Positions 11,576 through 25,570 of a stretch of DNA of 64,000 nucleotides are shown here, in pieces. The stretch is taken from NCBI RefSeq assembly GCF_009730915.1, contig NC_052475.1, forward strand, positions 21,820,285 through 21,884,284, read 5' to 3'. The notes under the pieces were generated by a model. The model saw nothing but the letters and a program-made list of their open reading frames with translations, made no database searches and was not told the origin of the DNA. The position numbers and the translations under genes are program-made. The number at the start of each line of letters is the position of its first letter. Position 1 is the stretch's first letter. Origin of the DNA: Dioscorea cayenensis subsp. rotundata (Eukaryota; Streptophyta; Magnoliopsida; Dioscoreales; Dioscoreaceae).

Positions 11576-13370
11576 AGACATGCTAGCTAAACCACCCTAT
11601 TTTGGTTGTGTAATTACAATGACACCCTTTCTTATCGGATTAGGTCTCCAAACCGGATGTAACCTATTTAGCATGCAACTTGAATCTTGATAAAGCTTTT
11701 GTTGGATGTTGTTTAGTGGGTAATTTTATTTATTTAATTTGGAATTTTTAAAATTATAAAATTCAATTATTTTAGTGTGTTAGAGCTTAGAAGAGTTCCC
11801 TATCGGATCCAAACCCCTGAAGGAGGCATGTAAGCACGTAAAAGGGCAACAGTGTAAATAAGGGAGAAGGAGAGGGGCGAGAATGGGGAAAGGAGAGGGT
11901 GACAAGTGGCCTAAGATGACGAGGGTTTTTTGTCGAGATCTCGCCACGTGTCTCTCGATTTGGCAATGGGTCGTATCCTTTATCACAAGTTGATGAATGG
12001 TGATAACAAAAATACCAAAGAATTGTTTTTCCAATTAACTATTCATATAAATTTAGAAATTGAGATAACTACTAAATGGTTTATTTTCTTGGGTCAGTTT
12101 GATACACAGAATTTTGAGGTACAGTACGTCATAACTTCTCTTGTTTTTTGTTTGGTTTTTAAAAAGTTGAAAGTACATCAGAAGAGGATGTCAGAGAGTA
12201 CAACACAAGTAGTTAAAATTTTTGTACCACTAAAATCTTAATACAAAAATTTTATCATGGTACAGCACAGATAAAGCCTAAATTATCCTTAATAAAGAAT
12301 AAAAATTACAATCATGCTCATCAAGTCCCCGACCTTGCACCTCTTTCTCTTCTCCCCAACCCCCTTCCGATGCCTTTTCTCATCTTCATAGTCCGCTTCT
12401 CCCACTTCCTCTCCCTCTCCCTTTCCCTTCCTCCTCTTTTTCTTTCTTTCTATTTTTTTCTCTCTCATCTCTCTCAAATTTTAGGGCCTTTTTCAAATTT
12501 TAGGGGTTCCAAGGATTCTAGCGGTATCGATTAAAAATTCACGCTGAAAAAAGCACATGTTGAGATTATAAGATTTTTTTATCTATTTTCATTCAATAAT
12601 TTAATAAACAAGGGATTTAATTATATTTATGATAGATTTAGAGTTATATCACTATATTTTATAGTTTTCCCAATGCTATTTATGTTTTCATTTCAATTTA
12701 AATAATATACAATTTTTTTAATGTAAGATCGATATCTTAAAATTAAAATTTTAAATCATAAAAATTAACATAATTTTTTAAAAAATTTCTATCCAAAAAT
12801 TACAAATTTAAATAGTACAAAAAAAATATATAAATCTCTTTATATCTTATATTCTTGAATCATAGATATAATTTTCATAGATATATTAAACATAACCGAA
12901 TTTATCATGTATTTTTTAACAAGAAATTAATTTTGAATATATTTTGAAAATTTAAAAAATATATATATAATTCTAATTTACTAAGTTGATTAATTATAAA
13001 AAAAATTAATTAAAATATTGAAAACGAGAGCTTGTTGTGAAGTTGTTTATTGTAAAACAAACAGTACAAAAGGTATTAGAAGTAATTTTATAATATTTTT
13101 GTCTATCCATAAAATATCAAACATGGTACAAGACAAATAGTTGTGTTGTACTACAACTACTTGTTTTGTTCTGTATTACTTGTGTTGTACTTAGCTGTGT
13201 ATCAAAAGTTGAATCTTTTGAGCGGTAATGTTGTGCAATACTGTGCAAATTCTATAGTAATATTGTTCATATACTATTTACTGAGTTTCCTGTGAGATAG
13301 TAGCTATATTTCAAATCCGCCCCTAAGCATAGACAACCAAGGCCTATGCTTATGGCCCAGTAATTTTCAC

Positions 13371-13900
13371 ATGGCTAATAATTTTTTAAAATTATATTTA
13401 AGATTTTTATTTATTGTTTTATCCATGTAATTATAATTTTAAAAATTTAAAAATTTTTCAAACTATAAAACTTAATTTATGATATATCAATATCCACTAA
13501 ATTTTGATTAGGGTCTGGAATCTTCTAAGATGCCACAATTTATTTTTTAAATTATATATAAATTATTTATTTATTTATTTATTATCTTATCTCATAATTA
13601 TAATTTTGAAATTTTAAGTGTTCACTACACTATAAAATTTAATTTATAATAATATTACTATACAATAAATTTTTAATCTCACAATAGGGTTCCATAATTT
13701 TCTAGGGCCTTATAATTCTTTTTTTTAATAGAATTATAGGTAAAATTTCCATCTATTGGTACCATATGCACATAATTATAATTTTAAATATTTAAACAAT
13801 AATAATTAATATATGATAAAATCAATATGCAATAAATTTGATCTTATAATAGGCCTCGCAATTCTTGTCTTTTTTTAAAAAAATTATATTTAAAATTTTT
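13371..13900. repeat. Diverged tandem repeat, about 165 bp, three copies plus a part
   Basis: A module of CATAATTATAATTTT..., then AATTTATxATAxxATxAATAT...AATAAATTT, then a short GC-richer phrase (GGGTCTGGAATCTTC / GGGTTCCATAATTTTC / GGCCTCGCAATTCTTG) recurs with spacing of about 165 bp. The anchors are near 13474, 13641 and 13805. Copies differ by many substitutions and by TTTA expansions. Confidence 0.6.
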
Positions 13901-16384
13901 ATTTACTATTATATATTATTATCTCTAAATCTCTAGATTTTTTATCAATATTTTATTTTATTTTAATTATTAATAATGATTTATACCTTTTATTTTATTA
14001 TGTAATTTATTATTTAATAAAAAAAAATTTAAAAAATTTATCATGCCTAGGCTCCATTTTCCACTAAGACTGCGATGCATATTCTCCGCTCTAGCTTTCA
14101 GAGTTGTAAGCCAAAGAAATTTATCATTGTAAGATCATGATTATTGATATATAATTTTAAACGCATAGAGCAGACCATTATTGGCCGACAAGTTAGTCTA
14201 ACTCACATGGTAAATCTCTAGGGGTTAGTAAGCCATAAACTACAATAATTGATGTACTATCATACTTGTATGCCCTTTTGCAATCTTTTATAAGGCAACC
14301 CTTGTTGTTTTTGTAAAAAAATAATAATATTTTTTTATCTCATTTTTGAGATATGTATTTGTTGTGAATATATTATGTACGGAAGTTATAGTGCGTCTGT
14401 TAAGAATGAAAAGTATGAGAGAGAAAAGAAAAAATTGAGATCAGTGCAGAGAGAGGATGGTCAACAATATTATGAAACAATGGGTGAGAGTTGTATGAGG
14501 GTTGTATTAGGTTGGTGTTGGTTTTAAAAAAATTTGCATGGAGGTATTGTTGCAATGAGAATAAAACTATTGTGAAATTGATGATTTGTAGTAATTGGAT
14601 TTAAATCTAACTATTGTGAAATGGCCATTAGTAGAATTCTTATTTATGGACATTGGTAAAATATTGACTCTCATATATATTTCATTCTATTCAGTTATAA
14701 ATATATATTTTTTATGTATTCGGTTTAATTAATTCTATATTTTATGATGTAGTATCTTTATAATAATTTTTTTTCAAAGTGGGAGGTTGAAGGTATGACT
14801 CAGAGCCACAGTTATGGTTTTATAGCTTGTCAGTATTTATAAAGAAAAAATTAAATGCAAATTTTGGTTGATATCAAGGGAGGAATAGAGAAATTGTTTT
14901 AAATCTAACATAAGAAAATATAAAAATATATTCTTACTTTGGAATTTAATATGAACAATTTTTATGGGTTAAATTTCATGATTTAAATTTAAATTTTTGT
15001 TTATTAATGCTAATTAAAATAAAATAAAAATATTTCTGAAATTTCATTATTATAATATTATTAATTTTTCGCAAAAGAGGTTTCCTATAACCAGCTAGTT
15101 GTGACCCGTCAAATTGATATTTGTCTTTTAAATGATTAATTATTCAATTATTTAGTTATTGATTGGTAAAGAATTTTTTATTTTTATTTTTAAAAAAATT
15201 AAAAATAAAAAATCTGGCTTGATTACGTGTCTCTAATTTCTCCACAAACATGCTATAATACTATGATCCTATGGCTTGACTAAAAGCAAAGTTTGAATCT
15301 GAATATGAATAATAATTAAAAGTGAATGTTTGCTCCGATCAAACAATGACGTTTGACTTTTTCATATCCCAATTAAGCAAAATCTACCTTGATTGAGAGC
15401 CCCAACCAAACAATGCTTTGTTTTGATTTCTAGTTTTAATTAAAAAGGAGATTATTTTAGAAAAGATTTAACTAAAATAGAATTTGATTTTATCATATGT
15501 CTAAAACAAAACTTTTGAATAAAAAAATTGATATTTGATTTGTCTATCCAAACAAATAACTCATATATTAGACATAAATGCAAAAACCTTATATTGATTT
15601 GATCTTTGATGGTATTAAGATATGAGAAGTTTTTAAAAACTCCTAAATTTGCTATTTAAGATATTTCGTCTTTAAAATTATGAGAAAAAAATACAAAATT
15701 TGTGATCTTGAAGTGTATAGAGAAATTTAAAAAGAAGTTTCGCCCCAATTGCATTGTGTTTTTGTGTTATTTTATGATTATTTTTTTTTTTGCAAATTTT
15801 ATTATTAATAAAATTTAATTAAACAAGTCTTTCTTGTGATCTTGCTTGAAACTTTCCCTAAACTCTGTAAGACGTAGGCTATGGTTGCCTTATCTAAACA
15901 AATAACTCATAAACTATTATTTTAAAATAAACACCAATATATCTTATTTCACCATGGACAGAGACAAAAATCATATTTTCCATTTCTAATAATAATTATA
16001 ATAATTATAATGATGGCAATTATAATAATTTCTCCATGAATTATTCATGGCTTTCCCTTAATATTTTATAATCCATCCATTGACTTATGTTTAAATCAAT
16101 CAATGAAAATTACATAAACCCAAGTATCCAATTTATTTATCAATTTTCAGATGATTTAACTTATTAATTAATAAACAAAATAAATAAAAACCACTTTCAT
16201 TGTAAATTTCCTTTCACATCCAAACAAAGAAGAAACAAATAAATAAAAAGAAGGAAATTGAATCATAAATATGACATGGTTCCCACAAAGCATCTTCCTA
16301 CTTTCTCCTCTTTTCGGAAAACTCCAAATTGAAATGTGGGATCTGACTTGTTCCATGAAACTTCAAGATTAAGTAATCTAACAA

Positions 16385-16415
<31 letters not shown>

Positions 16416-17609
16416 TTCTAAACGGTGCCCCAAAGCTTCACAACAAAGTCTTTAGAAAGCTACTTTGAAAAGGAACATTTTCTTCATCAATTTGTAGATT
16501 AAATCATTTAATAAATGAAAATTATGATGATAAAATTTAGGCGATATAAGTCTCCTTGCTAGAAGACATTTTAATTGCATTCAATGTTCTTTCTAAAAAG
16601 CAAGAATTATATGGATTGAATTATTGCTATCTTTTGGTTTTTTTTGTTTAAAGATATTTCCATGGCTTTTTGGTCCTTGTCTTGTTAATGAACTATTGTA
16701 TGATGGCTTCATTTTTGTTTAATATATTTGGTTGAATTTAGATGTTTTGTTTGGATAAACAACGTCTAAATAATTTGTAGATAATTTGTGGAAATTTATA
16801 TGATATTTACATCAATGTAATTAATAAATTTTTAAGAAAAATAAAAATTCAAAATACTACTAACAAAGGTTTGTTTAGGTGGAAGAAGCTTAGAGGCGGT
16901 TAATCTAGTGATTCAAATTTTAAACTTTTATAGATGTAAAAAATTCATGCCGGTTAGAGATCTAACCCCTATAATGGTTCTCAGTAACATTGCCCAAGAA
17001 AAATTTGAATCAAAGATATAAAAAAATTATTGTTTTTTTAAAAATTACATAGGTATATTTACACTTCTACTAAGCACAAAAACAATTCATAATTATTTTT
17101 TTTTTCTAATTTAGATCAAAATAACTTACTTTTGAATTGACCCATGAAAATATCACTTGTAAATTATTAAAAAAGGAAGTGGTTTCTTAAATTGCACAGT
17201 ATATAGTATATACACATTCAATTTTAAATTTAATAATTAATTTTTTCAATATTTTATTAAATTATTTCTTTATTAACAGAGAGAGACGTAAGGAAGTGGT
17301 TTCCCATTACTTTTTTAAGTAAATAAAAAAGGGCATCTGTGAGAATTATCATTATCCATTTTTAATGGAAATTATTTTTTCATAATTTTTTAATAGAAGT
17401 CATTGTCATGTTTTTCATTGCATTTAAATATTAGACTTCTACAAATACCCCTCCAAAGTTTTATATTTAAAAAAAAACTCTCCCTAAAACTCTCTTTTCT
17501 TTTCATTGGTTTATTAATAATTTTTAAAAATTCATAAAGAGAAGATATAAAAGAAGGCAATATATAATATATATTAAAAAAAAAAAATAAATCACCTTAT
17601 AAATCATGC

Positions 17610-17612
<3 letters not shown>

Positions 17613-17647
<35 letters not shown>
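17613..17647. repeat. (AT)n microsatellite
   Basis: Pure AT dinucleotide run. Confidence 0.9.
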
Positions 17648-17649
<2 letters not shown>

Positions 17650-18236
17650 AATGTAGATAAACTACGTGTCAGAGATGTGTATAAATTTTACACGATTTTA
17701 TATTTAAATTTTTTTATAATCTTTACATCAAAGGATCTGATGTCAATAAACTAATAGCTTGTATATATAAATCATGTATTATAAAATTCTTATTTTTTTA
17801 TTGGTATTTGACTTTAATTTTGAAATTTTTTTTTTCCAGAAAGGTCATATTTGCGAAAAAGACCTTTTAATATATTATTATTATTTTTAGATGACCTGTT
17901 GGTGCGGTCTCTGTAGTATGAATAATCATCCTCGTCGGAACGGACATCAAAGACGCTGTTTTGGACGGCCAAGAGAATAGAACCGTAGGATTCTTCTTTT
18001 CTGATGACGTGGCGATTTCTCAGCCGTTACTTTTCTCTATCTATTGACTTTTAAATTCGAAAACAAAACCCCCGTTTTCATTCTCATTTCCCACCAACCA
18101 CTGATTCCCTTCTCTCGTCTCCCCTTCATCGTCGGAATCCGGTCCCCGTTCGCCGAGATTCGTGTTTCCCCGTCGCCGGCGAGCATCGGAAACGTTCCTA
18201 TCTCGCTAGGGTTTAGCGTGCTTGGTGCGAATTGTC

Positions 18237-21200
18237 ATGGCTGCTGAAATTCGTATCCTTTTTGTTCATTTACTTTTTTTTTTTGGCGGATTTTTTTTCC
18301 CTTTTTTGGTTGTTTTTGCGTTGCTTTGTTGGTTTTTTGGGGCATTGGATGGAGGTTTGAGCATCGGAATGAAAGGAAATTGAGTTTTGAATCTTTTGAT
18401 GGTTGTTCTTTGTTTTGGAGTTGGTGTAGGAGTGGAATTTGGGCAATTTGTTGATTAATCTGGCCGTGATTTGGAGTTTGAATGGGTTTTGGATTGTAGA
18501 TCTTAGTTTTTGATTCTGTATTTTGTCCTTGATTTGGTGCTTAGAAGTGTTGTTTGATCGTTTGATGGAGTTAGTACAATTGCTTAGATTTTTGTCGATT
18601 GATAGAATTTATTAGCTTTTGAGGTTTTATTCAGTTTTATGATGTTGATGGGATCTTTAGTTTGATAGAAATGTTTGTCATCGATGGAGATGTATATAAT
18701 GTATACACATGTTGATGTGATTTTATACGACTTTACAGAATTCTGCAATGATTTTGAGCACTTGTATTTCTTGAAGATGGATTGGATGGATCTTTAGGTT
18801 GATGAAAGTGTCTTGGCAAGAAGTCGAGGGTTTTGTGTCATATCTCTAATTGCTTTTTAAAGTTGCCATTTTGGTCAGAGGACTTTGTTTTTGTATGATA
18901 TTTATGTGATTTGTGAAAGGCCGCTAAACGGGTAGTTCTCATTATTCCATTGTTTTTGGTTTTGGTTAATCGATTCTTGATCTTTAAACTTTTATGATTC
19001 ATTGACAAGGTACTTATTCATTTCTATAAATTGTTTAGGCTTCTGTTTTTCTGTGGATCATAGAGAATGTTTGCTTTCCCTTGTTTTCTGTGTCCCATTG
19101 ATTTTAATTAAGTTCAATTTGGCCAATTTTAGTTGATCTGCAATCTTATATGGATATTGGATTTGCTTTCAAAATTTTCTGATTTACATTTGGTGACTTC
19201 TTGCTTTACATTGTAATTTTTGTGAAAAGGATATGTAGTGATTACTTGATATATGAGCAATGTTATAGTTAGTTATATGTTGATTAGTACTTATGCATAA
19301 CTTGAAAGATCTTCTATTAGTTTTTGCACTGGATGGCTTAACTTTTGTGCACTTCAGCTTTGGAAGCTGCGATGAAGAATCTGAAAATAGAATCAACTCC
19401 TAAAGCCAGCGATTCCAATTTGGTACATGAAATTTCTTGCCTCTAGCATGATTTTGATTTCTAGATTCATGTTTTTTTAACTGTGGTTGCATCTCTGCTT
19501 GCTAATATCTGTCTATAAGTTTTATTGAAAATTTGGTTCCCTCCACAATTTTACTATTTATGCTTTTTGGGTAGCATGGTCCAAAAGATGGAAATCCATC
19601 TGATGCAGCATCAGGTATCTCTTTAGGAGATGTCACAAACAGTTTGAAAAAAAGCGAATTTGATCAAGAGGCTGTCATGGCTGGGCAGAACACCTTATAT
19701 CCAATGAATGACTATTATGGCTACTATTATCCAGGTTTTGTAATTTTTGCAACTAGTGAGGCAAGCTTTAGTTATTATGCTTTCAGATCTAATGATAAGA
19801 ATGATTACAGGTTATTCATTTCGAGAATGGGATAATCAAAGTTACACTTTTGGGAGTCAAGGTTTTGAAGTTCCTCTTCAGGTAAGTTGCTCGGTCTATA
19901 ATCTCTTGTAAAGTTAGATAAAATGATTTGTCCTGTTACATCCAAGATTTGGTGCATTTTGTGATATTCCTCAATGCAAGCTTCTACTTGTTCGTTTGGT
20001 GTATATATTTCCTTGTATGAGGCCTTATTACCCAACTCAACTATACGATGGTCAATTTTTCTGCTTGATGATTGGCAGTTTATTTAAGTTAGATTACATT
20101 TTATGTTTTTGATACTCCACATATTAAGTTTGATTTTATTTCAAGATGGTATTGGATAATATGGCTACTTCTTTATACATGACTTTGACTTGGATAGATG
20201 GCGGTTCTGAACAACAGTAGTTTCTCAATGGGAGAGGGGCTTGATTCCTCAGCCATGGCTTTAACTATCACATTCTGATCCTACAAAACTAAATACTTCA
20301 AAATATATCTACTGGAGTTCATGGGATGTATATGAATTTTGATTTGGTTGTATTAACACTCATCTTTGCTTTTATGTTCTATTTCAGGCTATTGCAACAG
20401 ATAATGGTTCTATTGCTTATTTTATTCCTGGGGCACAACCTGGCTATGTTCCCTATCCTTTGGTGCCTGGAGCTATGATTAGTGTGGATGGACAATATAT
20501 TAGTCAACAGCCATATTATCCAACTCCAGTTTTCCCTCAGGCATCTTCTCCAGAATATTTTCCTCATTCAGTTGCATATGGGGCTGAACTGGTTCCTGCA
20601 TACTGGAATCCATCTCTATTGACTGATGGATTTTCTGGGGCTGGATTTGGATTAGATCCAGCAATCTCTGCTCCCATACTGAATTTGCCTTCCCAAACTC
20701 ATACATTCACTCCTGCAAAACCTTCAATCTCTTCGAAGTCAACAAATGCAACTATAAAGGGATCTCCACAAGCATGGGGAGTTTTACCGCTTCCTGCTGT
20801 TCATAATCAATCTCTCAAGCCTGTAAATAAGGTATTGATTTATTTATTTGTATTAAGCAAGGTTAATGTGAAAATTTGATATTGATTATCTAAATAACCA
20901 TGATGGCACGTTTGATGTATAATCTTTTTTTCATCACTGGCTCCTTAGGCTGCTTCTGTTCTATCCCAAAGCTTTCTTCCTGTGAACAAGTTCTCCTCTT
21001 TTTCAAACCATGGAAAAGGTGGCCTGTTGCATGCTAAGGAAACTGGACGGAGTTTGGTTGGGACTGAAAAATCCAAAGCAAAAACCAGAGTTAACACAAC
21101 TGGTGACCTTGACATGCTAAATGAACAGAATCGTGGTCCAAGAACAAATGGCATAAGGAGTATCTTGAGCTCTGATACTGATCAAGTTGCACCACCATTG

Positions 21201-22990
21201 GCTTCTGAGGGAAATGAAAAAATAAATGCTTCATTTCCTGTTGTTATGGATGAATACAACCTTCCAGATTTTGCTACTAACTATGACCATGCTTTATTCT
21301 TTGTCATTAAGTCATATAGTGAGGATGATATTCACAAAAGCATCAAATACAATGTCTGGGCAAGCACTCCAAATGGTAATAAGAGACTAGACAATGCTTA
21401 CCAATCTGCACTGGAGAAAATGGTGCAGAAGGGAACCAAGTGCCCTGTTTTCCTCTTTTTTTCTGTAAGTTGCTTTATTTGTTTCATTGCACATTGAGTA
21501 CTAAGTATCTTTGCAATAGATTTATTCACATTACAACTTACAAGCACAAGCTAGAATAGACTGTTACTGTATGCAGCTGATATTCGTCGCTGCAGTCTGC
21601 TTAGGCTTCTCTTAGCAGAACTATTTGTCTTTTCTTGTTGCTGGAGTGCAATTTTGTTTTCAAGTATTGTGCTCTGCCCACCCTATCTCTTTGTCCAGTG
21701 TGGGTTAATCCTTGGCTTTGTCCCGGGAGGGATGTATCACTCACTACACAGTAACTGATTTTACTATGCATAAACTTGACTCTGTGTTTTTTATCACTAA
21801 ATATGAGCTTTCTTTTCTTAATCACTCTTTATCTTCTCAGGTTAATGCAAGTGGTCAGTTCTGTGGTGTAGCTGAAATGATTGGTCAAGTTGATTACAGC
21901 AAGAACATGGACTTTTGGCAACAAGATAAGTGGAATGGATTTTTTCCAGTGAAGTGGCACATCATAAAAGACATCCCAAATCCACATTTGCGGCATATTA
22001 TATTAGAGAACAATGAGGATAAACCTGTTACTAATAGCCGTGATACTCAAGAAGTAAGTATAATGGATTCCCGATTCTTTTAGGAGAATATAAACTTTGA
22101 AGTTTGAATATGCTCTAGGCTGTGAGATTTTTAGATAATAATTCTGTTTGCAGTAACGAAAGTTGATTAACTTGGAATGTGGAGTATCTTTGTTCGGAAA
22201 GACACAGGAAATGTTACATATAGTGCATTATCTGGACTCATTTACATATTCACAGGACATTAAAATTTAAAACTTAACATCTGTGCAGATTCTTCTAATG
22301 CTCTGTCATTAATTTAGGTGCTTATTTCTGTGTTTGTTGATTGTGTTTTTGTGTGGATTTCTAAGCCCTCCTATGTTTTTAGCAGTGTTTCATATCTCTG
22401 GATGACCTACTACTGTATTGTCTACTGATGGAAGGAAGAATTTATGTATATATATATATATATATTTATTTATTTTTTTGTCACTAACATTTATTTTATA
22501 TGTATGCCAGGTGAAATTTACGCAGGGCACTGAGATGTTGAATATTTTTAAGAATTATTGTTCCAAAACCTCAATATTAGATGACTTTGATTTCTATGAA
22601 AATCGGCAGAAAGTAATGCAAGACAAGAAGATCAGGCAACCAACAACCAATGTGAATCGTTCATTGGTAATTTACCAGTATTAATTCTTTGCTCTCTGCT
22701 TCACTTTGCACTCTGCAGTTGCACAAATCTAGATATACCGCCATGCTAGGTTTTTATACGTATATATATATATATATATATATATTTGTTTGAGTTTTAT
22801 GAGAAGATCACACATGCAAAACCTTTGCCTTCCTACCAATCTAATCTGTCAAGCTATGGTTACGCTTTATGTCTGTTGATCTGAAATTCGGCTTTCTAAT
22901 ACAATGCTATCTTGTTTTGGTTTTCTCCAGCCTGTTGAGACAAAGTTGATTAATGGCATTACATCTAATCAATTAACCCAGCTGAAGTAG
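18237..22990 (+). CDS. YTH-domain m6A reader, plant ECT type (9 exons)
   Basis: Exons: 18237-18252, 19358-19422, 19575-19734, 19811-19881, 20388-20831, 20949-21464, 21841-22053, 22511-22666 and 22931-22990. All introns are GT-AG and all phases agree, giving 566 residues. The N-terminal two thirds are Tyr/Pro/Ser/Gln-rich low-complexity sequence ([22 protein letters not shown]), as in YTHDF/ECT proteins where this part supports condensate formation. The YTH domain runs from about residue 345 to 490. It holds the [19 protein letters not shown] segment and three cage tryptophans, one in NVWAST and two in [11 protein letters not shown], that bind N6-methyladenosine. It should act in the cytoplasm on m6A-marked mRNA. 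A GC-rich 5' UTR of about 200 bp precedes the ATG, and the first coding exon has only 16 nt. The neighbouring genes are unrelated. The exact ECT orthologue cannot be named by eye. Confidence 0.92.
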
Positions 22991-23684
22991 TGATGGAACT
23001 AGTGACTGAAATTCGAGGGTTACTGAACTTTCAAAAAATCGCCATGGATATTTTGTTGCTGAAATCATTTCTGGAAAAACCTCACATCTATGCCAATCTG
23101 AGCTACAAAAAGGTAAAAGGAAAAAAGACTGAGAACCTCTCTTTTATCTCCCCATGAGCAGTGTACTCCGATGAATGGGTTTGAGATGCTGAGGTTTCTG
23201 ATGGCGGGAACCTGTTTTACAGGCAGTTGCATAGCTTGCTTCAAGTGGTTATCTCCTTTTTTTTTTTGTGTTTTTTTTTGTTATTTTCTTTTCACCATTC
23301 TCATTTAGGGGCATTTCCTTTTTTTATTTTTCCTTTTTGTGGGTAATTGTTTGGGGATGAGTTGAATATGAAGCATTTCTTCTGATGATGCTGGTGGGTT
23401 GTTACTAGTGGGTTTTGCAGTTGTTAGTTTCAACCCAAGAATTTGGGGTGGTTGATGTTGTAAAATAGAAAGAATGAAGGGCAAGAAATGCAAAGTGAAA
23501 TTGCAATGGGAGAAAATTTTATTGTACAACTTCTTGTTGTCAAATTACCTCTTTCTTGTGTCTTAATGCATTACAGAAATCGTGAATATATTCTTTACTT
23601 GTTGTTGTTATGATTATTTATTTATTTATTTATAAATTGGATAAGTTGCTCACCTCAACTATGAGAGAGAGTTGATTGTGAATA

Positions 23685-23726
<42 letters not shown>

Positions 23727-25570
23727 CATTTGGTTTAATTTTGCAATGTTTAAAATTGGAGATGTTTTTTTTTGACATCTCAAGCCAAAAAATAGGTCCT
23801 GAGCAACTTCATCAACAGAGATCCTTTTCAATAAAGTTGTGGCTTATCATTTATTATTATTATTATTATTAACATAAGTGAGTATACTAGTATAGACGTG
23901 TGCACAAGAACAATGACAATCTGCCTATGCTTCTTCATGTGATTGACACAGGGAGATTAAATTGCAAGTCTGCTCTCTTAATTAAAGACCTTTAGCATCA
24001 TTACGTTTGTTGTATTTCAAATTAGAATAATAAAAGTCTTACAAACTAAATCTTAAATAGTGAAATCAACACTAATGGACCATTGGTTCTTCCGTATTTT
24101 ATATACTTATTCACTAATTTTTGTAGGGATATCATGCAACGAAACAAATTTGAAAGGAGTTCAACTTCACTATATTTGAAACTAATTTTAGACCTACTCG
24201 TATAATATATGGAGCTAACTCAAAGTTTAAAAATTCAAATTCATACTCATTTGATCAGGCTCAAAAGCCCAATGATATAAATAACATGCATAATAATTAG
24301 TTATATTATAAAAACATTTTAATTAGAACATAGAAAAGAGTCATTTGAGCTGTTCAAAGTGGTAAATTCATGATCCAAATCATACATGCACTTGTTGGAT
24401 GTTGCATGCTGGCATGATTTCAACTTCATTTTTTCTTTCTTAAAAACAAACAAATAAACATTGAGTTTATTTATTTATTTATTAATTTATATAGTTTGAG
24501 ATGGATATAGATCTCAATATGATCACTTGAAACTAGTCCTACGTGGCACTTGATCATAAATAGACAACTCATGTTATAGGCAAACTAGTCATCAAGCATA
24601 GCTTCTACCATGTAAACTCCGACCTTGACCATTAACTTCACTTTGTCACGTTGGACAATTTAATTTAATTTAATATTATTATTATTATTATTAGAATTGA
24701 AATCACTAATTGAAGTAACAACTACAATAATATATTTTTAAAATTTTCATCAACACATGCTTGCCATCTAATGCTGCCATCCTTTTCTTTTGTAAGCTTT
24801 CATATTCTTGGCAGAAACTATTTCTATTAGCCACAAATCATTTAAGATTCTATAAATTAAATCATACCTTGTGAATAAAAAACAAGAAAAGATGTTATCT
24901 ATGTGAAACATGTGGCTGGACTTAGTTTCTTGGATCACTTTCCTTTGTCTTCAGTTGTTCTCTTATGATATATTTCATGTTGTTATTCACTCTTTAATCT
25001 TTGTCTTCCTTGTAATATGTCATATGATTTTTGTTTTGATCCTTCTTCTAAGTTTTAAAACTTCACTAGTTTCAATGAATGTTTAATTCTGAGACAAATA
25101 ATCTATTGTTGAACTTCATTTGGTTGGCTGAAGAGACTTATAGTTTTCTGAGACTGAACATAGTTTTAATTGCTCTTGGTTTTGTATCAGTGTTCTTGTT
25201 TTCTCAGTCTTCGTCTTTAATTTTTCATGTCAAAGTTTAGTATTAGATTAATTTTGTTAATCCTGATTTTTAAAGAATGCTGAAATATTTGGTAACTGAT
25301 TGCTGAGCATAATGGTGTGATTTCTGAATGCTTGGAAAGTATCTCCCACTTTCAGTGTGCGCGCGCAGGAATGAAATTGTTAAACAGTATGACAGATTTA
25401 AAGTTGGGAAATTAATTAATGTGAGAGACACTTTACAAGGTAAGAGTTTTAAATTAATTAGGATAAATACTAAGCAGATTATAAATGAGGGAAGAGTATT
25501 TAAGCTTTATAATTAAATGACAGAGAAGTCAAGAAGATGTTAAAATAGAATTAATGTAGGTTGGGTAAAA
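22991..25570. other. ECT 3' UTR, then intergenic DNA up to the gap
   Basis: About 550 bp of T-rich sequence after the stop is probably the 3' UTR. Beyond it there is a (TTA)n tract at 23685-23726, a smaller one near 23850-23870, and AT-rich DNA with no supported gene. Confidence 0.6.
23685..23726. repeat. (TTA)n microsatellite
   Basis: About 14 uninterrupted trinucleotide units. Confidence 0.9.

Larger units (their letters stand above)
11640..18000. other. Long AT-rich intergenic region without a gene
   Basis: The ORFs found are short and compositionally biased, for example a Lys/Arg/Glu-rich minus frame at 12289-12477 opposite a CT-rich tract. ACAACACAAGTA-like motifs occur in opposite orientation near 12195 and 13140-13195, possibly a worn transposon. 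A diverged tandem repeat lies at 13371-13900. Microsatellites occur at 16386-16412 (AAT) and 17613-17647 (AT). Confidence 0.65.

Noticed and set aside
12289..12477. Minus-strand Lys/Arg/Glu-rich frame
   Set aside because: It is the complement of a CT-rich tract. Composition alone explains it.
18044..18236. Frame upstream of the ECT start
   Set aside because: It is in the GC-rich 5' UTR and begins without an ATG consistent with the gene; the ECT ATG at 18237 is in a different context and splices correctly.
20200..20276. Possible extra ECT exon ([14 protein letters not shown]...)
   Set aside because: It follows a TAG acceptor but runs into a stop with no good donor. Exons 4 and 5 already join in phase.
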